A stretch of DNA of 64,000 bases from Nostoc sp. NOS(2021) (GCF_017115025.1 NZ_JABXKM010000306.1:1-64000); one strand, 5' to 3'; positions 37,867 to 47,863 are shown, numbered from the stretch's first letter. The notes: generated by a model from the sequence alone, not told the origin. A program made the numbers and translations.

Positions 37867-39470
37867 AGCTACATATCTCTTCAATCAATTGTTGTTGACA
37901 GTGTTGAAAGTTGTTTTGGCTGTATCCTCATCTTCTGCCAATACCAATAGTATTAGTAGTCATTAATACAGAAGGTAAATTGGCAGGATTACCGAAATTT
38001 CCCAATATTCTTAGATGGTTTTTCAAATGTTGAAAAACCAGAGTCTGGCTTTGACTCTGTGAGCAATTCTTGAACTTAGGTGCGTAGAATCACTCAACTC
38101 AGTTGATATGCACAATTGCGTTAAGACGCTAGAAGCTTTTGTACCATAGGTACGTAAAAATTTGGCTTCTTTTTCACCAGAACAATTAACAAAACAATTT
38201 CAGTGCATTGCAGCGTCAAACCTCAGACTATTAAATTGTCTGATGGGAAAATTTGCTGGTTTAGATAGGAATGGCACGCTTGTAAAGCCCAAAGGCTTGT
38301 GTCACCTCGTTCCCAGTCTTAAGACTGGGAATGTATTCCGAGAGGCTCTGCCTCTGGTCAAGAAAGAGGAGGCGGCAGCCCCCCCAGGATGGGTTCCCAG
38401 CCTAGAGGCTCTTAACCAGTTAGGGTAAGGGCTGTATCTTAACTTAGTGCCATTCGGTTTAGATAGGTTACTGTTTCGGTTATCCGGCAAATTTTAAAAG
38501 CTTGTTACACAACTAGGGACAGAGTTATTTGCCTTGAGGCTACTTTCTCTCAAGCGGTTTTAGTCTTTTGAAACAACTCAGTTCCACAAGCTATTTTGCA
38601 ACAAAAAATACATTTAACTAGACTATTTCAAAGTTTAGATAAAATTTCTGCCTAGCATGACAATGTAATTATTGTTGGATTTTTTTGGGTATTTTTGCCC
38701 AAATAAAACCCAATTAGGGTGGATTATCTCCCACATCAGCCATCACATTGAAGTTAACCATCGGTGCAAACAAGTAAGCGCTTCCCCGACTGCTATGACG
38801 GCTTTCTTGCAACGAATTTCTAGAGTATGCTGCTCCAATCATGTTGCACACGGATGATTTACAGGCTAACCAATTCACGTTTGTAATTACATGAATGGCT
38901 TTTAATAACAATTGTTTTTAACGATAACACATTTTATTTTTAGTGGAACACTCTCAATAAATAAGTTGATTTCCAGGTTGCTTGTTGATGAGAATGGTGG
39001 AAATCAGTTAAATTTGTTACTGGAGCGATGCCTAGTTTGGGCAAAGCCTACGCTACCCCCTAATAATTTTATACACTTAGATAAAATCTGTTGAGGAGGG
39101 AGATTTGAAAAATGCTGTAAGCGGTTAATTGGCATTTTTGTCTATATTTCTACCGTTGCTTGTCCAAGTAACAAGTAATTTTATGATTCCGCGTTAAACT
39201 CAGAATAATATCTACTATATTTGTGACACCCTCTTCGTTAAAAAGCGAAAGTAGCTCAAAATATTCCTCTTTTGCATATACTTATATCTAAAAATTTGTA
39301 AATCACCCATTCGGGTGAGCCAAGCGGGTGATGCGTACTTGGCACTACTCATTATAAATTCTAATGAAGGAAAGCTAAAATGTAGCTTAGTTTCCAGGAT
39401 AAATCTACAAAACAACATCAAATTGGCCAAATTGAGGTATCGGTTTTAACTAACACACTTGGTTCAAATT
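37867..39470. other. Long gene-free region with hairpins and repeats
   Basis: 1.6 kb without a gene I can support. It contains two adjacent perfect hairpins (GGTTTTTCAA/TTGAAAAACC at 38017-38039 and CAGAGTC/GACTCTG at 38039-38059), a Nostoc-type repeat around 38310-38420 with TTCCCAGTCTTAAGACTGGGAA, and AT-rich unassigned sequence to 39470. An 88-codon frame at 38162-38428 runs through that repeat and is probably chance. Such a long gap may hide a small RNA. Confidence 0.5.
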
Positions 39471-39794
39471 ATGGCTTTAATTAAAGAAATTGTGCAACAA
39501 GCTCTAACTAGCGGCTATCTGAGTGTTGTAGCCGAAGATCAACTGCGATCGCAGCTTCAAAGTAATTATGACTCAGAAGACCTAGATGCCTGGATTATTT
39601 TACAGCGAGCTATTGTGGCAGGTGATATCAAACAAGAGTCGCGCCGAAAAAAAGCTTCCCTCTCTCCTAAAGCCAAGGACGCTTCATCGAGTATCAAACT
39701 TGCTTATCAAATGGCGGCGGAGATTGCTTATGCAGCAGCTGTAGCTCTGACGATGACAAAAAATACTAAAGATCAGCCTTCATTAGGTGCATAA
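39471..39794 (+). CDS. Hypothetical protein, 107 residues
   Basis: Not recognised. From the ATG at 39471 (a TTG lies four codons upstream) it reads MALIKEIVQQALTSGYLSV, then a Lys/Arg/Ser-rich linker (ESRRKKASLSPKAK) and an Ala-rich helix (AYQMAAEIAYAAAVALTMT). The first 50 residues resemble a small acidic helical domain. It is soluble, isolated, and flanked by long repeat-rich spacers. Confidence 0.55.
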   Translation: MALIKEIVQQALTSGYLSVVAEDQLRSQLQSNYDSEDLDAWIILQRAIVAGDIKQESRRKKASLSPKAKDASSSIKLAYQMAAEIAYAAAVALTMTKNTKDQPSLGA

Positions 39795-40561
39795 AATAAC
39801 ACCTTCGTAAGTTATTTTCCTGATTTAGTGTCAATACTTAATACCAAGTAGTTAGCGTAGGCGTAGCCCGTCGTAGGCATCGCCTTTTCTAGTTAACTGC
39901 TTGGTAGGGTTTTCAGATGATCCAATTTTAGGCGATGTCTACGAGGTGCTGTGACGCTCAAACGTGAACAGCGTGTCCTAGACAAGATTTGCTACCGCTT
40001 CGCTAACGCTATGGTTCACGCATCACCTTAAGCTAACCTTAACCGAAAAATCATCTAAGTCTTATCTGTCACACTGCTTCTTTGCCAGCGCAATTTTATT
40101 AAAAAATAATTAAAAATTTAACTTTCTTGTAAACAGCTATGAGGAATTTTCAGCCTCAGCCAAGACCCCTAATACACTGTGGCGTCAGTTTGCCTACGTT
40201 TCACAAGTCGCTTAAGCACCTTGTCTGATTAATTGAGATGGTAGCTTGATTTAGTCCGTGCTGTACTAGAATTGATCCCCGAAAGCAATACTAAAATAAA
40301 TATAAATTATTTATTCAAAACTAGATTTTTTTTCAGTGATACATGACAGTAAATGATTAAATCTTAATATACCAAGTACATGGCTGAGGTTAACGCATAG
40401 AATTAGAAACACCTTGGTGTAAACTTTAGCAACGAGGCTAAAAAGAATTCTCAATGCTTAACAAAGTCATCGCTTTTTCACAAACTACAGTATAAAGAAT
40501 TGGCAACATTGGTAAAGACAGTAAACAATAACCATAGCTAAACTTGGAGTTTTGCCAACCT
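39795..40561. other. Gene-free spacer before glgP
   Basis: Contains a copy (39855-39883) of the 29-bp repeat also found inside cas6 and the DUF429 gene, a second degenerate GGCGATGTCTACGAGG unit near 39932, and AT-rich sequence from 40080 on that should hold the glgP promoter. No gene seen. Confidence 0.5.
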
Positions 40562-43126
40562 ATGCAGCCAATTCGCACATTTAACGTATCCCCTTCACTA
40601 CCGCCGCGACTCGAACCACTGCGGCGGCTAGCATATAACTTGCACTGGGATTGGAACGTTGACACTAAAGATTTATTTCGTCGCTTAGACTCCGACCTGT
40701 GGGAGTCTAGCCATCATAACCCGGTGTTAATGCTGGGTACTATCTCTCAATCGCGGCTTCTGGAAGTTGTCGAAGATGAAGGCTTCTTAGCGCAAATGGA
40801 TCGAGCTGATCGTCAGTTAGATGATTATTTGCAAGAGCGCACCTGGTATCAGAAACAACGGGAGCAGAAACCAAAAGAATGCTACGCCTATTTTTCGGCG
40901 GAATTTGGACTTGTAGATTGTTTGCCCGTCTATTCTGGGGGCTTGGGCGTTTTGGCGGGGGATCACCTCAAATCTGCCAGTGACTTGGGGCTACCGCTTG
41001 TAGGTGTAGGTTTACTGTATCAGCAAGGCTACTTTGCCCAGTATCTCAATGCCGATGGTTGGCAGCAAGAACGCTACCTGAACAACGATTTCTACAATAT
41101 GCCCTTGCATCTAGAGCGCAATGCCGATGGTTCAGAACTGCGGATTGCGGTAGATTATCCCGGACGCAAGGTGTATGCCAGAGTTTGGCGCGTACAGGTG
41201 GGAACGGTGCCCCTGTATCTGCTGGACACCAACATTGAACCCAACATTACTTACGATCACGACATCACAGATCAGCTGTATGGTGGCGACATCGATATGC
41301 GTATCCACCAGGAAATCATGCTGGGGATCGGTGGTGTGCAAATGCTCAAAGCCTTGGGGCTGAAAGTCACAGCCTACCATATGAATGAAGGTCACGCCGC
41401 CTTCTCTGCCTTAGAGCGCATCCGCTTGCTGATTCAGGAAGAGGGACTGAATTATGCCCAAGCTAGACAGGTGGTGGCTTCCAGCAATATCTTTACCACT
41501 CACACACCAGTACCAGCGGGAATTGACTTGTTCGCTCCCGACAAAATGTTGTACTACCTGGGGTACTATGCAGAGATATTTGGGTTGCCCAAAGAGCAAT
41601 TTTTAGGACTGGGGCGCGAGAATACAGGCGATTTATCTGGGCCTTTCAGTATGGCGGTGCTAGCGCTGAAGATGGCAACATTTTCTAACGGTGTCGCCCA
41701 ACTGCATGGTGTAGTGTCACGGCAAATGTTCCAGGGCTTGTGGAAGAAGGTGCCAGTAGAGGAAGTGCCGATCGCCGCAATTACCAACGGTGTCCATGCT
41801 CGGAGTTGTGTTGCAAAATCGACTCAAGAATTGTACGATCGCTACTTGGGGCCAAATTGGTCATCAGCACCACCAGATAGCCCATTGTGGGAGCGGATGG
41901 AGTCCATACCCGATGAGGAGTTGTGGCGTAATCACGAACGCTGTCGCTTAGATATGGTTTTGTATGTGCGAGAGCATTTGGTCAAGCATTTGCGCGATCG
42001 CGGCGCTTCCGCCTCAGAAATTGTCCAGGCACAAGAAGTTTTAGATCCTTACGCTTTCACCATTGGCTTTGCCCGTCGCTTTGCCACCTACAAACGCGCC
42101 ACCCTCTGGATGCGGGATTTGGAACGCATTAAACGGCTTTTGCTGGGCAACAAAGACCGGAAAGTGCAATTCGTGATTGCTGGTAAAGCACATCCCAAGG
42201 ATATTCCCGGTAAAGAACTCATCCGCGATATCAATCACTTTATCCGCGAACAACATTTAGAAAAACAGGTAGTGTTTGTTCCCAATTACGACATTCACAT
42301 CTCCCGGTTGATGGTTGCAGGTTGCGATATCTGGTTAAACACACCGCGTCGTCCACGGGAAGCCTCTGGTACCAGTGGTATGAAAGCAGCAATGAATGGA
42401 TTGCCGAATTTAAGTGTACTAGATGGCTGGTGGGATGAAGCGGATTATGTCCGCACGGGCTGGGCAATTGGACATGGAGAAAATTACGACGATCCTAACT
42501 ACCAAGATGAAGTAGAAGCAAATGCTCTCTACGAGTTGTTAGAAAAGGAAGTTGTACCACTATTTTATGAACATCGGGATAGTGATGGCTTACCCCGTCC
42601 GTGGGTTGCCAAAATGAAGGATGCTATTCGGTTGAATTGTCCCTTCTTTAATACAGCGCGGATGGTAGGAGAATATGCCGGACGAGCTTATTTCCCAGCT
42701 AGCGATCGCTATCATACCCTGACTGTTGATAACTATGCCCCAGCTAAAGAACTAGCTGCTTGGAAAGCAAAACTGGGCGAACACTGGTTCAACATTAGAA
42801 TCAAAGATATTGACGTATCCGCAGTTTCGGACATTGAGGTTAACCAAACCGTTGCTGTTAAAGCCAAGGTTGACTTAGCAACTTTGACAAATAATGATGT
42901 GCAGGTAGAGTTATATCAAGGTGCGATCGATGCCAATGGTGAGATTGTCAACGCTGTGCCAGTAGTGATGGATTACCAAGGGGAGGATGCACAGCAATTG
43001 AGTATTTACACGGGTAATATCACCTATACCGCTTCTGGTTTGCAAGGCTTGTCTTTGCGTGTATTGCCGAAAAATAAAAATCTGGCTAATCCTTATGAAC
43101 CAAGGTTAATTGCTTGGGCAGAATAA
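40562..43126 (+). CDS. glgP: Alpha-glucan phosphorylase (GlgP, DUF3417 type)
   Basis: Releases glucose-1-phosphate from glycogen with pyridoxal phosphate. 854 residues from the ATG at 40562, giving the family start MQPIRTFNVSPSLPPRLE; a TTG six codons upstream is rejected. The N-terminal DUF3417 domain is followed by the glycosyltransferase-35 domain, with AYFSAEFGL, YHMNEGHAAFSALERI, GFARRFATYKRATL, and the PLP-phosphate region RRPREASGTSGMKAAMNG. This is the shorter bacterial/archaeal-type phosphorylase. An intrinsic terminator follows. Confidence 0.95.
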   Translation: MQPIRTFNVSPSLPPRLEPLRRLAYNLHWDWNVDTKDLFRRLDSDLWESSHHNPVLMLGTISQSRLLEVVEDEGFLAQMDRADRQLDDYLQERTWYQKQREQKPKECYAYFSAEFGLVDCLPVYSGGLGVLAGDHLKSASDLGLPLVGVGLLYQQGYFAQYLNADGWQQERYLNNDFYNMPLHLERNADGSELRIAVDYPGRKVYARVWRVQVGTVPLYLLDTNIEPNITYDHDITDQLYGGDIDMRIHQEIMLGIGGVQMLKALGLKVTAYHMNEGHAAFSALERIRLLIQEEGLNYAQARQVVASSNIFTTHTPVPAGIDLFAPDKMLYYLGYYAEIFGLPKEQFLGLGRENTGDLSGPFSMAVLALKMATFSNGVAQLHGVVSRQMFQGLWKKVPVEEVPIAAITNGVHARSCVAKSTQELYDRYLGPNWSSAPPDSPLWERMESIPDEELWRNHERCRLDMVLYVREHLVKHLRDRGASASEIVQAQEVLDPYAFTIGFARRFATYKRATLWMRDLERIKRLLLGNKDRKVQFVIAGKAHPKDIPGKELIRDINHFIREQHLEKQVVFVPNYDIHISRLMVAGCDIWLNTPRRPREASGTSGMKAAMNGLPNLSVLDGWWDEADYVRTGWAIGHGENYDDPNYQDEVEANALYELLEKEVVPLFYEHRDSDGLPRPWVAKMKDAIRLNCPFFNTARMVGEYAGRAYFPASDRYHTLTVDNYAPAKELAAWKAKLGEHWFNIRIKDIDVSAVSDIEVNQTVAVKAKVDLATLTNNDVQVELYQGAIDANGEIVNAVPVVMDYQGEDAQQLSIYTGNITYTASGLQGLSLRVLPKNKNLANPYEPRLIAWAE

Positions 43127-43159
43127 GAATGCTGAGTAATTTTTGAATACTCAATACTA

Positions 43160-43197
43160 GGCGTTGCTGATTTAAGTTTAGCAACGCCCTTTATTTT
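43160..43197 (+). terminator. Intrinsic terminator of glgP
   Basis: GGCGTTGCT pairs with AGCAACGCC, loop GATTTAAGTTT shortened by one base, followed by CTTTATTTT. It is 34 bp past the stop. A near copy of the hairpin lies at 44060-44094. Confidence 0.8.
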
Positions 43198-43345
43198 GCG
43201 ATGCAGTCATGCCCCGAAAATAATTATTGCTAGAATTATGAGGAATTATAGCAGGGGACTGGGGACTGGGTTGAAAGTCTGTTTGTATATAGGTTTTATC
43301 ATCAGTTAATGTCCTAACCTTCTTGTCCGTTGCTATATAAGGGAA

Positions 43346-43621
43346 ATGCGATTTGACTGGGATAATCACAAAAGTCAGCTTCTTAAGCAAAATAGAGGAT
43401 ATTCCTTGGAAGAGGTCGCTACTATTTTGGCAGGTGATTATGTAGAACGAATAAAACGAGATGATCCAGAACAATTTATTGCTATTGGATATCTGCAAAA
43501 CACCCTTCTATCGGTAATTTACGAAGTTCATTATGATGATGAAGGGGAATATATTTGGTTAATTACTTATTGGAAAAGTACGAGACGGGAGAGAGAAATC
43601 TATGAACAATATTTCTATTAA
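43346..43621 (+). CDS. brnT: BrnT-family toxin
   Basis: A 91-residue BrnT-like RNase toxin. It has the N-terminal FDWDNHKSQLLKQNRGYSLEE (F-W-D-x-x-K-x-x-x-x-x-x-x-x-G-x-S-x-E-E pattern) and ends in WKSTRREREIYEQYF, the Arg/Glu-rich signature helix of the family. The middle has a slightly long insertion. The gene overlaps the next ORF by 20 bp, the usual toxin-first BrnT-BrnA order. ATG start. Confidence 0.8.
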   Translation: MRFDWDNHKSQLLKQNRGYSLEEVATILAGDYVERIKRDDPEQFIAIGYLQNTLLSVIYEVHYDDEGEYIWLITYWKSTRREREIYEQYFY

Positions 43622-43895
43622 AGAACTTGAGGAGAAAATTGAGGCAGGAGAGGAAGTTGTTGATCGTTATTTTGACTCCACGACAACCAGAGTCGGAACG
43701 CCTCGTCAAATGACCTCACGAAGAGGACAGGATATAGTCACAACAAACCTTGAAATTCCTAGTCTGATGCTCAACGAACTCGACGAAATCGCAACCGAAC
43801 TCAATATTAGCCGTCAAGCTGTGATTAAAATGATCCTAAGACGCGCTCTTGATGAACACTATCTGGACAGGAACCAGATTAAATCAGAAATTTGA
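43602..43895 (+). CDS. CopG/BrnA-type antitoxin
   Basis: 97 residues. The C-terminal part, TTNLEIPSLMLNELDEIA followed by LNISRQAVIKMILRRALDEH, is a ribbon-helix-helix DNA-binding domain. The N-terminal segment (IKELEEKIEAGEEVVDRYFD) is the likely toxin-neutralising helix. It starts inside the toxin gene (20-bp overlap), so translation is coupled, and the pair should autorepress its own promoter, as known for BrnTA. Confidence 0.82.
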   Translation: MNNISIKELEEKIEAGEEVVDRYFDSTTTRVGTPRQMTSRRGQDIVTTNLEIPSLMLNELDEIATELNISRQAVIKMILRRALDEHYLDRNQIKSEI

Positions 43896-44059
43896 TTGCG
43901 TAGCTTGCCGCCGTAGGCATCGCTTCTTGTGCGTGCAGTAACCCAAATTCTTCTAATTTCACTCTGTAAACTTCATGTTTGGGGCAGGAAAATCAAGCAC
44001 TGAGGGAAATTGTTTGAGAAGTATTATGTTTAACATCAAAATTCCTGAAACCTAAGACT

Positions 44060-44094
44060 AGGCATTGCTGATTTAAGTTTAGCAACCCCTTTTA
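44060..44094. terminator. Second copy of the glgP-type hairpin
   Basis: GGCATTGCT/AGCAACCCC around GATTTAAGTTT, followed by TTTTATG. Almost the same sequence as the glgP terminator but with mismatches in the stem. It lies between the convergent antitoxin and DUF29 genes. Confidence 0.55.
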
Positions 44095-44096
44095 TG

Positions 44097-44564
44097 TTAC
44101 ACCTTTTCAGGTAGATAATTAATATCTAATAGCTGTTCTAAGGTATAAGTACAATATTGAGGTAAGTTATCTAGCTTGCCCTGCGTTTTCTCAACTACAT
44201 ATCCTAAAGCATCATCATAAATTGATGCTAATTCATTTTCTAAATATTGATATAAATTCGTTGTTAAATTACGTTTTAATTGATTCCTAAAACTTCTAAT
44301 TTCTGCTTTCCAATGTCCAGAATTATATTGATATTCTTCTGTCCAATATTGCAGCAATAAAAAATGTCTAATAATTTGTTCTAATAAACTAGCAACCTTG
44401 GCTTTGTCTCTACGACCCAAATTTTCTAGCTCCTCAATTAAATTTTCTAAATCTAATTCTTCTAAATGGTTAGCTTTTAATAGCTTGATTGTTTCCTCTA
44501 ACCAGAGATGATCATCAATTTCATAAAGCTCTTTTAAACTCAAGTTAGAATTAACTCTTTGCAT
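44097..44564 (-). CDS. DUF29 domain protein
   Basis: 155 residues with the DUF29 pattern: LYEIDDHLWLEETIKLL, LDLENLIEELENLGRRDK, then LLEQIIRHFLLLQYW and the C-terminal LPEKVxx-type end. DUF29 proteins are numerous in cyanobacteria and of unknown function. ATG start preceded by AAGGAGG. It lies 37 bp downstream of the DUF429 gene on the same strand, and the two may be co-transcribed. Confidence 0.88.
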   Translation of the reverse strand: MQRVNSNLSLKELYEIDDHLWLEETIKLLKANHLEELDLENLIEELENLGRRDKAKVASLLEQIIRHFLLLQYWTEEYQYNSGHWKAEIRSFRNQLKRNLTTNLYQYLENELASIYDDALGYVVEKTQGKLDNLPQYCTYTLEQLLDINYLPEKV

Positions 44565-44601
44565 AAAACCTCCTTGACTTAAATCTTAGGATATTACAAT
44601 T

Positions 44602-45396
44602 TTAGGGTAATATTCTTTGGGGAATGATAATGTAGCCAGTGGTGCGTAGGCGTAGCCCGTCGTAGACATCGCCTAATACGAGGTTACGTTGTTCTCCCCA
44701 ATACCACCAGTATGCACCAACGTAAGCACAAATTAGGCTATCTAGTTTATCTTCGGTTGCTTTGAGGGCTGCGCCTGTGGTGGGGATTTCAAGAGGAAAC
44801 GTAGACGCACCAGCGGCTTGCCGTCGGCTACCGCAGAGGCGCAGAGAACGCAGAGGAGGAGAGAAGGAGGGGAGGATATCGAGAAGGTAATTTTGGAGTT
44901 TGATTAGTTCTAGGCGGCGATCGCTGAGGCGTCCTTTTTTGTATTTGAGGATGCGTTCTAAGTTGAATAGGTTAACGATTGCTGGGTGGGGAAAGACTTC
45001 TATTTGATATCTGCCAAGTTTTTGCGGTTCGATGGTGGGTGCGTGTGCAAAGCCGCGTGATTCTAATTCTAAGCCAAAGTTGATGGTGCGATCGGCGAAG
45101 GGTAGGTTTTGATTAGCTGGGTAGCATCCCGCATGATATTTGCCAAAGTACTTGTGGCTGAGTTTGTCGGCAAGGCGACTCCCAGTGGCGTTGGGTATGA
45201 GGGTAGGTGCATCTACGGCAATAATGGCTGGTTCATCTGGTTTGACGCTCTGATCGAGCCAAGTGAGGATGTCTGCAATGGCTTCTCTGCGATCTAAATC
45301 AAGTAGTTGCAGTTGTCCATCTATCCATTCTAAGCAGCATAGTCCACTTGGCTGGGATTTCCAGCCTAAATCAATGCCAATAAATTTCATGGTCAT
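44602..45396 (-). CDS. DUF429 domain protein with repeat-derived insertions
   Basis: 264 residues. DUF429 is a predicted RNase-H-fold nuclease family. The first strand GIDLGWKS carries the acidic residue, with AIIAVDAPTLIPN next and EVFPHPAIVNLF later. Two intergenic-type repeats are read in frame: about 44805-44865 (a CGCAGAGGCGCAGAG repeat giving SLRLCGSRRQAAGASTF) and 44644-44672 (giving DVYDGLRLR near the C-terminus). The core motifs are intact, so the protein may still fold. The start is the ATG at 45396, or 45390. Confidence 0.82.
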   Translation of the reverse strand: MTMKFIGIDLGWKSQPSGLCCLEWIDGQLQLLDLDRREAIADILTWLDQSVKPDEPAIIAVDAPTLIPNATGSRLADKLSHKYFGKYHAGCYPANQNLPFADRTINFGLELESRGFAHAPTIEPQKLGRYQIEVFPHPAIVNLFNLERILKYKKGRLSDRRLELIKLQNYLLDILPSFSPPLRSLRLCGSRRQAAGASTFPLEIPTTGAALKATEDKLDSLICAYVGAYWWYWGEQRNLVLGDVYDGLRLRTTGYIIIPQRILP

Positions 45397-45541
45397 AACA
45401 CGAATTTGCGATTATTTTCGCATTTTCGGGCAACCATTTACCTAAATTTACTTGCAAAAAATTAGGGTAAATAATCTTATAATCTTAAAAAGCTTGTCTT
45501 AATTTATTTTATCTGGCAATAAGTTAATCAAGATTATTCCA

Positions 45542-46804
45542 ATGCAGATTTTATTTTTACATCCCAATTTTCCCTCGCAATTTCGCAACCTAGCGACAGT
45601 TTTAGGTAGAGATGCTAATTACAAAGTCGTCTTTGGGACAAATCGTCGTGAAGGGGAAATACCTGGCGTTTATAAAGCTATTTACACTCCTTCTCGTGAA
45701 GCGGCTCCCCAAACCCACCACTATGTTCGCAGCCTGGAAAATGCTGTTCTCACCGCGCAGGCTGTGTATCGCGTGGCAGAAAAATTAAAAGCCGAGGGTT
45801 TCGTTCCAGATATAGTTTATGGTCATTCTGGTTGGGGGCCGACTTTATTTATGAAAGATGTTTTCCCCAAAGCCGAATTATTGTGTTATTTCGAGTGGTT
45901 TTACCATGCTCACGGTTCGGATGCAGATTTTGATCCCAATGAACCACTGAATGCTGATGATCAATGCCGCATCCGCGTGAAAAATGCGCCGATTTTGACT
46001 GATTTATATAGTTGCGATCGCGGTCTTTCTCCGACGAATTGGCAACGGCAGCAGTTTCCCAAAGAATATCATAGCAAACTCACTGTACTTCATGATGGCA
46101 TTGATACCAAATATTTTGTCCCCAAACCAGGCGCAAAGTTAGTTTTACCAAGAATAAATCTTGATCTCTCCCATGTCGAAGAGTTGGTAACTTATGTGGG
46201 ACGGGGGATGGAACCTTATAGAGGTTTTCCACAGTTTATGGAAACGGTGGCGCTACTTCAGCAGCGACGACCGAAGTGCCATGTAGTAGTTGTGGGCGAA
46301 GATCGGGTGGCTTATGGTAAAAATCTCCCCGATGGTCAGACTTATAAACAATTAATGTTGGAAAAATTATCTTCTTTGGATTTATCGAGGCTGCACTTTA
46401 CAGATAGGCTTCCTTACAATGAGTATCTTCAAGTTTTGCAAGCTTCTTCTGCTCATATTTATTTAACCCGTCCTTTTGTTTTATCCTGGTCAATGTTAGA
46501 AGTAATGGCAGCAGGATGTTTACTAGTAGCTTCTAAGACTGCGCCAGTATTGGAAGTCATACAGGATGGGGTGAATGGACTGCTGGTAGATTTCTTTTCT
46601 CCCCAGAATATTGCTAATAGGGTTGAAGAGGCGCTGAATAATCCTCAAGAGATGAACGCAATTCGTGCGAATGCGCGAGAGACAATTCTGAAGCGTTATG
46701 ATTTAGCGAAACTGTTACCACAGCATTTGCAATGGATGTTCGCTGGTAAAACTTCTAATAGCTTGAAAAAGCGCCCAAATTCTAAAGGATTTGGCAGAAA
46801 TTAG
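45542..46804 (+). CDS. Glycosyltransferase family 4 protein
   Basis: 420 residues, GT-B fold. The N-terminal half begins MQILFLHPNFPSQFRNLA, a known opening for this cyanobacterial GT4 subgroup. The C-terminal nucleotide-sugar domain shows VTYVGRGMEPYRGFP, HVVVVGEDRVAYG, the YLQVLQASSAHIYLT region and the EX7E-like SMLEVMAAGCLLVASKTAPVLE split around the conserved Glu. It ends in the basic tail NSKGFGRN. It probably builds a surface or extracellular glycan. ATG start. Confidence 0.9.
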   Translation: MQILFLHPNFPSQFRNLATVLGRDANYKVVFGTNRREGEIPGVYKAIYTPSREAAPQTHHYVRSLENAVLTAQAVYRVAEKLKAEGFVPDIVYGHSGWGPTLFMKDVFPKAELLCYFEWFYHAHGSDADFDPNEPLNADDQCRIRVKNAPILTDLYSCDRGLSPTNWQRQQFPKEYHSKLTVLHDGIDTKYFVPKPGAKLVLPRINLDLSHVEELVTYVGRGMEPYRGFPQFMETVALLQQRRPKCHVVVVGEDRVAYGKNLPDGQTYKQLMLEKLSSLDLSRLHFTDRLPYNEYLQVLQASSAHIYLTRPFVLSWSMLEVMAAGCLLVASKTAPVLEVIQDGVNGLLVDFFSPQNIANRVEEALNNPQEMNAIRANARETILKRYDLAKLLPQHLQWMFAGKTSNSLKKRPNSKGFGRN

Positions 46805-46805
46805 A

Positions 46806-46867
46806 TGACATTAGTCATTAGTCATTGGTCATTAGTTACAACCAACAAAGGACAAATGACTAATGAC
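46806..46867. repeat. STRR heptamers (CATTAGT family)
   Basis: Tandem and inverted CATTAGT/ACTAATG heptamers just after the glycosyltransferase stop, the same family as at 13354-13380. Confidence 0.75.
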
Positions 46868-46996
46868 AGAGAAATATAGCAGTTGCCAGGTAGCCATTGA
46901 CATTAGCTAATCAGAAAACACTGACACCAAGAGACTTTCAACCCTGTTAAGAGTTCCCTATTAAGAGTTCCCTGCTATATAAAAGCGATATTTAAA

Positions 46997-47863
46997 ATGC
47001 GAATTATTTTTACCATTGCCCATTTTTTCAAACCTAGCAGTGAGGGTCGTCATGCTTCCCAATGCAAAGACCCGCAACCCCGCTTGCAGGCGTTAACTAA
47101 AAGCCTTACCGCTTTACACCAATTATTTGGTAAATCTCAAAGTATCATCAACATTGCTCAACGACTAGCTTTACCTGCTAACCAGCCGCAGTCGCACGAA
47201 CTAGATATTGTTATTTGTACAACCAAAGATAATCATCTTCTGAATCAGCTTCCCTTACCATCCCATTTATATAGGCATCATTCTACTAATGTAGAACCTC
47301 TGCTTTTGGGGTTTGAGTGCCAAGCTGTTCTGCAAAGTTGTCTCGGTCAGTATGATTACTACTGCTTTCTTGAAGATGATCTGATTATTCATGACCCTTG
47401 GTTTTTTATAAAATTAAACTGGTTTACCCAACAAGCTGGTGACTTAAACTTGCTCCAGCCACATCGTTATGAAGTCTCCCCCTACGGTTTGGTTCACAAA
47501 GCTTACATTGATGGGGATTTGGCTTTACGAGTAACTGCTCCTTTTCAAAATGTGCAGGAGCAACAGGAACTCAAGGGTACAATTATGAATACACCAATTA
47601 CCTTTTATCGCGCTCTCAATCCTCACGCAGGCTGCTACTTTTTAAATGCAAATCAAATGGCTCATTGGGCTAATCAAACTTATTTTCTCGACCGAGATAT
47701 TAGCTTTGTTGGGCCTCTAGAAAGTGCTGCTACTTTGGGAATTATGAAGACATTCCGAATTTATAAAACCTCACCGGAGCAAGCAAGTTTTTTGGAGATT
47801 CAGCACTTTGGAACAGGATTTCTGGGGCTAATTGGAGGACAAGTAGGTTTGGCAGAAGGGTAA
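46997..47863 (+). CDS. Putative GT-A-like glycosyltransferase
   Basis: 288 residues, family not firmly recognised. A central YYCFLEDDLIIHDPWFFIKL has the acidic DxD-like motif of GT-A glycosyltransferases, flanked by VICTTKDNHLL earlier and PHAGCYFLNANQM later. There is no signal peptide and no membrane helix. Directly downstream of a GT4 gene (about 190 bp), which supports a role in glycan assembly. ATG start. Alternative: an uncharacterised cyanobacterial family with the same fold. Confidence 0.65.
   Translation: MRIIFTIAHFFKPSSEGRHASQCKDPQPRLQALTKSLTALHQLFGKSQSIINIAQRLALPANQPQSHELDIVICTTKDNHLLNQLPLPSHLYRHHSTNVEPLLLGFECQAVLQSCLGQYDYYCFLEDDLIIHDPWFFIKLNWFTQQAGDLNLLQPHRYEVSPYGLVHKAYIDGDLALRVTAPFQNVQEQQELKGTIMNTPITFYRALNPHAGCYFLNANQMAHWANQTYFLDRDISFVGPLESAATLGIMKTFRIYKTSPEQASFLEIQHFGTGFLGLIGGQVGLAEG

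Noticed and set aside
38162-38428. 88-codon frame on the plus strand
   Set aside because: It runs through a dispersed repeat with TTCCCAGTCTTAAGACTGGGAA and has no family resemblance or start context.
39450-39475. tRNA T-loop-like GGTTCAAAT
   Set aside because: No acceptor or anticodon stem can be built around it; it is the region upstream of the 39471 gene.
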